DNA of 64,000 nt from Tubulanus polymorphus (taxonomy: Eukaryota > Nemertea > Palaeonemertea > Tubulaniformes > Tubulanidae), in assembly GCF_964204645.1 (NCBI RefSeq), contig NC_134030.1, positions 1,529,855 to 1,593,854 of the forward strand, read 5' to 3'. Shown here in pieces: positions 28,402-38,074 of this stretch (its first letter is position 1; every line of letters starts with the position of its first letter). Made by a program: the position numbers and the translations under genes. Under the pieces are notes generated by a model. The model searched no databases. It saw only the letters and a program-made list of their open reading frames with translations, and was not told the DNA's origin.

Positions 28402-29372
28402 CCAAAACAGCTTTTAGCTGGTGAAAACCTACCCCCCATCGGGGTTAAACATGATCAAGCTATTATTCTAGGAATATAACTGTTGCAAGGGAAGTTAAGA
28501 TTCATTAACCTAAACTTGATACAAAGAGATAATTGCTAATTATGAATTTCAAGGGTTTAAAAACTGATTTAAAAATCTTGAAAGACGCTCGGTCTCACTA
28601 GAGATTTTCATCTTAAAGATTTATTGTCCTCTTACTATTGTTTAGGTGATCTATAATTTGGTAAATGCTGCTGTTGGAAAGATGCCAGAAGAAAGTTGAT
28701 TCGTGCACATCTTCACTTCACGTATTTATTGCACAAGGCGCCGACTTGCACCTGCACTACACCATTCACACTTCACCACTTCTGCATCTTTATCAATTAA
28801 TTCTGGCATCTATTTGATAATTACTTTAAACATTAGATCTCAAACTGAAACATTGAGGTATTGAATTTCAAACTGAAATATCGAGCTATCGAATCTCGAT
28901 CTCAAATGTTTACTGGAAGCCATATTTGATGTTGTATTATTCATCATAGATTGTTTAGTGTTTTCTGGCATATGCGGGCCATTTAAGATGGTCAGATAAA
29001 TTCCCCGGTGGAAAATATATCTCGTGGAAGAGTCATGGAAATGAAAAATATCTTATGTAGATGTGAAGTTAGGAACCTTGCAACAGTTATTCCACCTGAG
29101 GATAATTTGATATAAGATGAATCAGTTATTGGATCATTTAACTGAAGCCAAATATAGTGAAAAATCTTAGTAAAAATTTGTCTCGAACTACAATTGAAAG
29201 GACTTATCACAGTTCTAATTCGACTCTAGGTGCGTTCAGAAGAACTTCTTAACAGTGAAAAAACTTGACTAAAAATCAGGAATCGACCCTGTTCATTGAT
29301 AAGATTTGATCTTTATTTGAAGATTAAGAATCAAACTCGCTAATTCACAATTTTTGGTAGTAAATACTGTTG
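28402..29372. other. Intergenic, nothing recognised
   Basis: AT-rich unique sequence with only short chance frames and no clear repeat or splice structure. It is near-identical in copy 2 (61,472-62,441). Confidence 0.5.
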
Positions 29373-29714
29373 ATCCATCATATTCGCAGCCCCCCGTGGG
29401 CTTACCAATCCATCATACGTGCAGCCACCTTGCGCTTACCAGTCTATCATACTCGCAGCCCCAGTGGGCTTACCAATCCATCATACGTGCAGCCACCTTG
29501 CGCTTACCAGTCTATCATACTCGCGGCCCCAGTGGGCTTATCAATCCATCATACGTGCACCCCCCGTGGGCTTACCAGTCCATCATACTCGCAGCCCCAG
29601 TGGGCTTATCAATCCATCATACGCGCAGCCCCCTTGGGCTTACCAGTCCATCATACTCGCAGCCCCAGTGGGCTTATCAATCCATCATACGCGCAGCCCC
29701 CTTGGGCTTATCAA
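29373..29714 (+). repeat. 34/68-bp tandem array
   Basis: A 68-bp dimer of two related 34-bp halves (CCATCATACGTGCAGCC and CTATCATACTCGCAGCC, each ending GGGCTTAYCA-type or TGCGCTTACCA) repeats about five times. Three plus-strand frames are open but show no coding character beyond the repeat. Copy 2 has one dimer fewer (62,442-62,715). Confidence 0.9.
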
Positions 29715-29898
29715 TGAGAAACATTCAGACATAGTAACCGTTTTACTCGTGCTTTTCAACGACACCGTCTTATCACTCTGTAGAACGGCGATCGCAGCGT
29801 GAAATTTGTAATCGTATTTCTCCGCTGAATTTGAATATTTGATACGCGACGCGCGTGATTGAAGCTTTGTTTATGTTCGTGCTTGCCGCGATGAATTG

Positions 29899-30183
29899 TC
29901 ATAAATATATCCTCCGTACAGGAGGACCATGAAAAGGTTTGAAGGGATCCCTAGTTAGCGCTTGTCCAGGTTTGGCTCTGGACCCGCTTGTTCGACTAGG
30001 CATCTTGTTGGAAATTTTGTCGACTGAAACTTCCGTAACTTTCGTTTTAGACCTCGCTGCTCGAAGAGCCGTTGCTGCGTCGGTTACTGTCATGCTTCGG
30101 CACAATTTTGAACGATTGTTGGAAACCGCCTTGTTCTTCTGCTGCAGATGTTGACTGTGTCGTACCCACAGTAAAGTAGCCAT
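29899..30183 (-). CDS. Possible small basic protein, 94 aa, unidentified (copy 1)
   Basis: A minus-strand frame runs from an ATG in good context (TTTAAGATGG) at 30,183 to a TGA at 29,899. It starts MATLLWVRHSQHLQQKN, is rich in Lys/Arg/Ser/Thr, contains SKTKVTEVSVDKISNKM and ends FKPFHGPPVRRIYL. It is not repetitive and lies in a relatively GC-rich patch. The plus-strand frame at 29,939-30,154 is its shadow. No TATA box or splice partner was found and no family recognised. An identical frame in copy 2 is weak evidence because the copies are recent. Confidence 0.4.
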   Translation of the reverse strand: MATLLWVRHSQHLQQKNKAVSNNRSKLCRSMTVTDAATALRAARSKTKVTEVSVDKISNKMPSRTSGSRAKPGQALTRDPFKPFHGPPVRRIYL

Positions 30184-30489
30184 CTTAAATTCAAATAGTT
30201 TCGGACATTTGAGGTCCTCATCAACTCCGAGTCTTCATTCAACTGCAGTTACTGCCATTTGCCAGTGTCTGATGTAGAAGTTCTGACTTGACATTTTGAT
30301 TTTCAGAATTAAAACCTTTTTTCTATTAAAGAAATTAGATATTGGTTAAAAAGAAATTAGATATTGGTTAAAAAACAAGTGAATAATTGTTTGTATGAAA
30401 AAAGAAAATCATGTTAGAAAAAAATATAGATGTGAAAAAATATAGATGTAAGAAAAAAAAAGTATATTGTAAATCGACGAGACGACAGA

Positions 30490-33150
30490 ACCAGCATCAG
30501 CAACAACAACATCAGAGGAAGCAGTAACCAGTTATTTATCAGCTCCATAAATTACTGAAACGAAATCCACAACTCGGAAACCAACCACACTCAACTCTAG
30601 AATTGTTCATACAACTGTCAACATGGAGTTCATCTCACAAGCAAATTAGGTAATTATCTTATGAAATTGTATGAATTGCCAATTTAACATTTTTGCATTT
30701 CAAGTAGGTGTAATTGAATGTTTGTCAACCTTACTCTTATAAAACTGTGTTAACCGTTGAACAGGATTCTAAGACTGTGCAGAAAACCCGTTATCGCTGC
30801 TTTGCACCTATAATTATCTGATAAATTAGTATGGAATGCCAATTTTACATTTTTGCATTTAAGTTTAAGTGAGTTTAAAATCACGTTTCATTTGTTGTTT
30901 ATTTTGTCTTTTCAGTTTTCAATTTGCCGAGGTCAGTCGTCAAAAACTGTTACAACGGAAACTAAGATAACAAAGACTTGATTTGGCAAAGATTGAAGAA
31001 ATCCTGCGAAAAGATTATTCATGAATTGTTCATACAACTGTCAACATGGAGTTCATCTCACAAGCAAATTAGGTAGTTATCTTATGATTTTGTATGAAAT
31101 GCTAATTTTTACTCGTTAATTTTTTACAAATAAGTTGACTTTGAAATCTTTATTAATTTCTTGTTTATTTTGTTTTTTCAGTTTTCAATTTGCCGAGATC
31201 AGTCATCAAAAACTGTTACAACGGAAACTAAGATAACAAAGACTTGATTTGGCAAAGATTGAAGAAATCCTGCGAAAAGCTTATTCATGAATTGTTCATA
31301 CAACTGTCAACATGGAGTTCATCTCACAAGCAAATTAGGTAGTTATCTTAGGATTTTGTATGAAATGCTAATTTTTACTCGTTAATTTTTTACAAATAAG
31401 TTGACTTTGAAATCTTTATTAATTTCTTGTTTATTTTGTTTTTTCAGTTTTCAATTTGCCGAGATCAGTCATAAAAAAACTGTTACAACGGAAACTAAGA
31501 TAACAAAGACTTGATTTGGCAAAGATTGAAGAAATCCTGCGAAGAGATTATTCAAGAATTGTTCATACAACTGTCAACATGGAGTTCATCTCACAAGCAA
31601 ATTAGGTAATTATCTTATGGTTTTGTATGAAATGCTAATTTTACATTTTTGCATTTAAGTTTAAATGAGTTTAAAATCACGTTTCATTTGCTGTTTATTT
31701 TGTCTTTTCAGTTTTCAATTTGCCGAGATCAATCGTCAGAAAACTGTTTCAACGGAAACTAAGATAACAAAGACTTGATTTGGCAAAGATTGAAGAAATC
31801 CTGCGAAGAGATTATTCAAGAATTGTTCATACAACTGTCAACATGGAGTTCATCTCACGAGCAAATTAGGTAATTATCTTATGATTTTGTATGAAATGCT
31901 AAATTTTACTCGTTATTTTTTTACTAATAAGTTGACTTTGAAATCTTTATTAATTTCTTGTTTATTTTGTCTTTTCAGTTTTCAATTTGCCGAGATCAGT
32001 CATAAAAAAACTGTTACAACGGAAACTAAGATAACAAAGACTTGATTTGGCAAAGATTGAAGAAATCCTGCGAAGAGATTATTCAAGAATTGTTCATACA
32101 ACTGTCAACATGGAGTTCATCTCACGAGCAAATTAGGTAATTATCTTATGATTTTGTATGAAATGCTAAATTTTACTCGTTATTTTTTTACTAATAAGTT
32201 GACTTTGAAATCTTTATTAATTTCTTGTTTATTTTGTTTTTTCAGTTTTCAATTTGCCGAGATCAGTCATAAAAAAACTGTTACAACGGAAACTAAGATA
32301 ACAAAGACTTGATTTGGCAAAGATTGAAGAAATCCTGCGAAGAGATTATTCAAGAATTGTTCATACAACTGTCAACATGGAGTTCATCTCACAAGCAAAT
32401 TAGGTAATTATCTTATGATTTTGTATGAAATGCTAAATTTAACTCGTTATTTTTTTACTAATAAGTTGACTTTGAAATCTTTATTAATTTCTTGTTTATT
32501 TTGTTTTTTCAGTTTTCAATTTGCCGAGATCAGTCATAAAAAAACTGTTACAACGGAAACTAAGATAACAAAGACTTGATTTGGCAAAGATTGAAGAAAT
32601 CCTGCGAAGAGATTATTCATGAATTATATAACTGTCAACATGGAGTTCATCTCACAAGCAAATTAGGTAATTATCTTATGGTTTTGTATGAAATGCTAAT
32701 TTTACATTTTTGCATTTAAGTTTAAATGAGTTTAAAATCACGTTTCATTTGCTGTTTATTTTGTCTTTTCAGTTTTCAATTTGCCGAGATCAATCGTCAG
32801 AAAACTGTTTCAACGGAAACTAAGATAACAAAGACTTGATTTGGCAAAGATTGAAGAAATCCTGCGAAGAGATTATTCATGAATCATATAACTGTCAACA
32901 TGGAGTTCATCTCACGAGCAAATTAGGTAATTATCTTATGATTTTGTATGAAATGCTAAATTTTACTCGTTATTTTTTTACTAATAAGTTGACTTTGAAA
33001 TCTTTATTTATTTCTTGTTTATTTTGTCTTTTCAGTTTTGAATTTGCCGAGATTCACATGTAGCAGATATAATGGAATTAAGTATTGAGAACCGCAACTT
33101 AACAATAAACCGGATCAACTTAATATAGTGCTGAGGACCAAAAATAAAGG
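30490..33150 (+). ncRNA. Putative spliced non-coding RNA with eight tandem repeated exons
   Basis: A first exon-like block ends CAAATTAG|GTAATT at 30,649. Eight internal blocks follow: 30,916-31,072, 31,182-31,338, 31,448-31,605, 31,712-31,869, 31,979-32,136, 32,246-32,403, 32,513-32,666 and 32,773-32,926. Each is preceded by a T-rich tract and TTTTCAG and begins TTTTCAATTTGCCGAG. All but the first two end CAAATTAG|GTAATT; those two end GTAGTT. Introns are only about 107-110 bp. A diverged last block starts at 33,036, with AATAAA at about 33,143. All three frames of every block contain stops (TGA or TAA near ACTAAGATAACAAAGACTTG), so a protein is unlikely. The only shared frame is MEFISQAN or MEFISRAN ending at the donor. 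Function unknown. Confidence 0.55.
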
Positions 33151-33800
33151 ATAAACCCGACCAGTGTAATTCAGTGTCGAGAACCGCAGTTAAACGATGA
33201 ACCCAACCAGTGTAATTCAGTGTCGAGAACGGCAGTTAAACGATGAACCCGACCAGTGTAATTCAGTGTCGAGAACCGCAGTTAAACGATGAACCCTACC
33301 AGTGTAATTCAGTGTCGAGAACCGCAGTTAAACGATGAACCCGACCAGTGTAATTCAGTGTCGAGAACCGCAGTTAAACGATGAACCCGACCAGTGTAAT
33401 TCAGTATTGAGAACCACAATTAAACGATGAACCGGACCAGTGTAATTCAGTGTCGAGAACCACAATTAAACGATGAACCGGACCAGTGTAATTCAGTGTC
33501 CAGAGCTGCAGTTAAACAATGAACCGGACCAGTGTAATTCAGTGTCGAGAACTGCAGTTAAACGATGAACCCGACCAGTGTAATTCAGTATTGAGAACCA
33601 CAATTAAACGATGAACCGGACCAGTGTAATTCAGTGTCGAGAACCGCAATTAAACGATGAACCGGACCAGTGTAATTAAGTGTCGAGAACCACAATTAAA
33701 CGATAAACCGGACCAGTGTAATTCAGTGTCGAGAACTGTAATTAAACGATGAACCGGATCAGTGTAATTCAGTTTCGCAATAACCGCAATAAAACGATAA
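33081..33800 (+). repeat. 46-bp tandem array (about 15 copies)
   Basis: A 46-bp unit with CCAGTGTAATTCAGTGTCGA and CGCAGTTAAACGATGAACC follows the last exon-like block. The copy-2 equivalent lies outside the window. Confidence 0.92.
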
Positions 33801-34047
33801 TCTGGAGTTGTAATAGTGTTGTGTATTTGCGTAGTGGATCAAGTGGAAGGATTTTAAGTGTATTTGGTGACTTTAATTCGTTCGCATCCAACAGAATCAA
33901 CAAAGACATTACAAAAAACGACAAAAAATGATTGAATGTAAATGCATTGAATTTAGGTTTGATGATCAAGATAATCACTGATCAAGATTGACAGTTATAA
34001 TCCATAATTGTTGAACTTGATCAGAGATTTTCAAGATCGATTTTAAG

Positions 34048-35049
34048 GTGATTCAGAAGTTTAAATCTGATGTTTTAATCTCTGGGACTCAGATATTAAA
34101 TCAATAGATTTTTACTGCTGAATGATCTTCATGTACAGATGAGCTACAATTGTTCCTAGTGTGTTCTGTTAAGACTGATTAAAGGGTGGAAAAACTTGAC
34201 TCAAATTCAAATTGAGTCGAGTTTTTCCAAGATAATCTCTGATCAAGATCAGCAGTTACCGGTATAATCCATAATTGTTGAACTTGATTGGTGATTTTCA
34301 AGATCTGTTTTAAGGTGATTCACAAGTTTAAATCTAATGTTTTAATCTCTGGGTTCCAGATATTAAATCAATAGATTTTTACTGCTGAATGACCTTCGTG
34401 TTCAGATAAGCTACAATTGTTCCTAGTGTGTTCTGTTAAGAAAGGGTGGAAAAACTTGACCCAAATTCAAATTGAGTCGAGTTTTTCAAAGATAATCTCT
34501 GATCAAGATCGGCAGTTATAATCCATAATTGTTGAACTTGATTGGAGATTTTCGAGAACTGTTTTTAAGGTGATTCAGAAGTGTGAATCTGATGTTTTAA
34601 TCTCTGGGTTTCAGAGATTAAATCAATAGGTTTTAACTTCTGAATCACTTCGGGTTTTGGTAAGTTAAAGTGTTTCCTATTGTAATCTGTTAAACTGATT
34701 AAAGGGTGGAAAAAATTGATTCAAATTAATAATCTGAATCACAATTCACAATTAAATGAACTTTTTTAAGGTGATTCAGAAGTATAAATCTGATGTTTTA
34801 ATCTCTGGGTTTCAGAGATTAAATCAATAGGTTTTAACTTCTGAATCACTTCGGGTTTTGGTAAGTTAAAGTGTTTCCTATTGTAATCTGTTAAACTGAT
34901 TAAAGGGTGGAAAAAATTGATTCAAATTAATAATCTGAATCACAATTCACAATTAAATGAACTTTTTTAAGGTGATTCAGAAGTATAAATCTGATGTTTT
35001 AATCTCTGGGTTTCAGAGATTAAATCAATAGGCTTTACTTCTGAATCAC
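34048..35049 (+). repeat. Tandem array of five ~80-nt hairpins
   Basis: Hairpins begin at 34,048, 34,315, 34,570, 34,771 and 34,972 (spacing 267, 255, 201, 201 bp). The last three have the perfect arms GTGATTCAGAAGT/ACTTCTGAATCAC and TTTAATCTCTG/CAGAGATTAAA; the first two have decayed 3' arms. Linkers contain TTAAAGGGTGGAAAAA and CTTGATC-type sequence. The array runs into copy 2 and equals the start of the window. Confidence 0.8.
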
Positions 35050-35723
35050 TGTTAGGTTTTGATAAGTTGTAAGTTGTTCCTATTGTTTAATGAATTGGTA
35101 GAAATTCTATTTTTAGGTGACAGGTCAAATAGATTAGAACAGTAATTTATGCAGAGGTTGAATTAATTTAATGTTTGATATACCAAAGAATGGTTTATTG
35201 TGAAGATTTAATTAAAATCTTAAATAAAGAGTTGTTCAATTTCATAAATTTTTTGTTTTCGATGAAGTTTTTTCATTTTCTGGATTTGAGGAATTTGACT
35301 TTAAACACATCGGTGGATTCAGCACAGTTCTGTGGACACAGTTTTGGGACCGAGACACAGCTCAAGACCCAGTTACAAGTTCAACTGGACTCCATCCCAA
35401 AAAACCCTGGGCCCTTCAAACCTTTAAGTAAGATGCTCACTTACAGATTCATAAAATTGACCCTTATTATCTTGTCATCTGCAGCACCATCTCAGAGGCT
35501 TAATCCAAGAATTTCTTGTAATGTTCAACAAATGTGAATTACATTAAGTAATTTTTGAGATCGACTAACACCAGTATTGAGTTTTTTCTAAATCACAGTC
35601 TACTTATTTTATATTCATCCACGATTTCATAGCTCTTTAACTATTCAACCCTTTCCCTGATGGGCCCTGGCCCCAATTGCTGAACCCAGTTCTCCAAGTC
35701 TAACTTCTGGGTTTAATGGTTTA
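35050..35723. other. Intergenic, nothing recognised (copy 2)
   Basis: Counterpart of 118-780. The overlapping open frame here differs at its end because of small indels, consistent with no coding constraint. Confidence 0.5.
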
Positions 35724-35840
35724 TCAGAGAATTAATGGATTAATTGGAAATAATCTAACAATCAATAAAGTTGTTCTTTTTTGATACGGGCTAGAAGTTG
35801 AGGGGCCCGCGCCCCGGGTTTTCTTTAAAGCTTTTGGCAT
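35724..35840 (-). pseudogene. Inverted copy of coding exon 1 (copy 2)
   Basis: Same structure as 797-913: acceptor-like TTTTTCTAG, ATG at 35,840-35,838, a frame starting MPKALKKTRGAGPSTSSPY, no donor, and a TGA after 38 codons. Confidence 0.6.
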
Positions 35841-35912
35841 TATCTAGAAAAACAAGTAAAAATTATTAAATCATTTGAAAATATATCAGTCAGTCTTATT
35901 CTGGTTCAGTGA

Positions 35913-36257
35913 ACTAATTCTCTATATGGTGCATTTAGGGGTCCAGGGACACCACATCCACTAATTCTCTATATGGTGCATGTAGGGGTCCAGGGACACC
36001 ACATCCACTAATTCTCTATACGATGCATGTAGGGGTCCAGGGACACCACATCCACTAATTCTCTATATGGTACGTGTAGGGGTCCAGGAACACCACATCC
36101 ACTAATTCTCTATACGATGCATGTAGGGGTCCAGGGACACCACATCCACTAATTCTCTATATGGTGCGTGTAGGGGTCCAGGAACACCACATCCACTAAT
36201 TCTCTATACGATGCATGTAGGGGTCCAGGGACACCACATCCACTAATTCTCTATATG
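35913..36257 (+). repeat. 47-bp array, left arm (about 7 copies, copy 2)
   Basis: Shortened counterpart of 985-1,690. It stops abruptly at TATATGTCGAGGGAGCTC, where copy 1 has more units and 0.5 kb of extra sequence. Confidence 0.93.
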
Positions 36258-36529
36258 TCGAGGGAGCTCTATCAATCAAGGAACAGTCGGCTCACAAGCA
36301 GCCCCTGCCCAAAAGGTTTTGACATTATATTTTCAAAAGCTCTAGTTGTTCTGTAGAACCGAGAGCGGAGCTCTGACTTGTTCCCCTCACTGCTGAGGTC
36401 TACTTTCTCTGATTCGCTGATTGGCTTCTCTTTGGTACATTTTAGATGATCAAAAACTAGAAACTGTCATGCGTTTATTCATTTGGGTATATGTTAAAAT
36501 TCTTTTACAGTAATGGCATATTAGGCACA

Positions 36530-36883
36530 TCAAAACAAATCCGGAATTGTCCCCGAACGAAGTGGCTCCCTCCACTCTCCATCAGTATGCCGGGCCACCA
36601 CCTCTACCTCTCGGGCAACTCGATCACTCGCCAGCTTTTTGGCGAGTGAACGAGTGACCGCCCGAGATACGGATGGAGGAGCAGGAGGAGCAGGACCCGC
36701 ACCTGCCCCAGCCCCACCACCATCCCTCTTCGGCCTCTTCCTATTTATCCCCTCCCCTTCCTCCCGATTACCTTCGTCAGCCGCACCATCCGCCGGGACC
36801 ACTCTTGCTCCTCCTCCCTGCAGAGCCACGACGACCGCAACTGGTACTTTTCGGTTTCTCATGGTTTCCCCACCATCTTTCAA
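36530..36883 (-). pseudogene. Inverted copy of the terminal exon, open frame intact (copy 2)
   Basis: A 117-codon frame reads MRNRKVPVAVVVALQGGG from its second ATG and continues through the same Gly/Ala/Pro-rich and charged segments as the terminal exon at 59,149-59,541, ending SGTIPDLF. Nucleotide match is about 95 percent over about 310 bp, starting at the GTTGCGGTCGTCGTGG block 13-14 codons into the exon. No exon 2-9 homologues lie beside it. Unlike 2,485-2,809 it has no frameshift, so a short expressed paralog cannot be excluded. On the plus strand this segment is antisense to the gene's last exon. Confidence 0.6.
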
Positions 36884-36969
36884 AAGAGAACTATCAATAT
36901 ATCATTAGCTACAAGGAAATTTTTCAGAAACTTTTTCAGGTCATTCTTTCTTGTATTATTAGCATTTGA

Positions 36970-37763
36970 TTCTCTATATATCGTCAGAACATGGACTCAG
37001 AGTGTTTCTTCAATGGTTAAGAATGTCTCTTTAACCAACATCCCCCTAGCCTGCTTCCTACATATCCCTTCCCTTTCCTCCTGATTACCTTTGATCCCCA
37101 CTGCCTAGCAGCTAACAGCTGCTGCTATTTTATCTGGTTTACATGTTTTGCAGATAGTGTCTGTTATGCTATAGTTGTTCTTTTAATCGTTTAACTTCTT
37201 CATCTGAAATTTCATTATTCTAATTTCAGTTTCACGCAGGAAATGGTTCATGAAAATCTGCATTGAGACTGGGACGAAATGTGCATTGAGACGGATGAAA
37301 TCTGCATGAACAGAGATATACTTTAAGATCCCCATTTTATCCATCGGAGTGAATGTACATCCACTACTCACAGGTAGCAAACCTACAAACGCTAAACACT
37401 CATCCCTGGGCCCTGATTCAAAAATAAAAATAAAAGATTAAATTAAGAATTAACATTTTTATGAATCAGTGATCAGTTTCATAAAATAATTCCTAAATTA
37501 ATTTTAGGGGTTTATTATTTCAGATTGAAATGAATTCTTCATGTTTATGCAATTCTCATTATCTTTCATTGCAGCATTTATATATTCAATTTTAATCATA
37601 CATGTGAAATATATAATGTATTTTCAGGGAAACGTAAACAAGAAAGGAAGGGAAGAAAGAGAAGGGAAGAAAGAGTTGGATGATTAATGCGCACTTATTC
37701 TCCATTCCGAATTCCTGTATTCGACTCTAGGTGATCATCATACGAACGAGATATAGAAAAAAA
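36970..37763. other. Intergenic with short palindrome (copy 2)
   Basis: Counterpart of about 2,916-3,709, including the MITE-like foldback at 37,407-37,466. No gene signal. Confidence 0.4.
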
Positions 37764-38074
37764 CATTACTGAAGTCATCTCTATTTTTTAGTCTCAATTT
37801 GTATTTCTAATTCAATTTACTAAGTGTGTAAGTCATCATTTGGATAAGTCGTCACATTACTGAAGTCATCTCTATTTTTTAGTCTCAATTTGTATTTCTA
37901 ATTCAATTTACTAAGTGTGTAAGTCATCATTTGGATAAGTCGTCACATTACTGAAGTCATCTCTATTTTTTAGTCTCAATTTGTATTTCTAATTCAATTC
38001 ACTAAGTGTGTAAGTCATCATTTGGATAAGTCGTCACATTATTGAAGTCATCTCTATTTTGAAGTCTCAATTAG
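37764..38074 (+). repeat. 91-bp tandem repeat (copy 2)
   Basis: Same three full units plus a partial one as 3,710-4,020. Confidence 0.9.

Larger units (their letters stand above)
1..34932 (+). repeat. Copy 1 of ~34-kb direct segmental repeat
   Basis: Nearly every landmark here recurs in the same order and orientation in 34,933-64,000. Offsets are 34,932 at position 243, 34,054 at 3,129, 32,923 at 12,611, 32,930 at 20,104, 33,307 at 24,477 and 33,001 at 29,899. Non-repetitive stretches differ by roughly 1 percent by eye. Offset changes coincide with tandem arrays and two large indels. The left edge lies outside the window, so the true unit boundary is unknown. A false duplication made by joining two haplotypes is a live alternative. 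Confidence 0.93.

Noticed and set aside
27515-28405. Long ORFs (275, 261 and 194 codons) in the 24-bp array
   Set aside because: They overlap on both strands and arise from repeat periods divisible by three; no start context, splice structure or unique sequence supports coding.
32836-33063. 75-codon ORF in the tandem-exon array
   Set aside because: It reads through a donor and intron, and equivalent frames in the other units are interrupted by stops.
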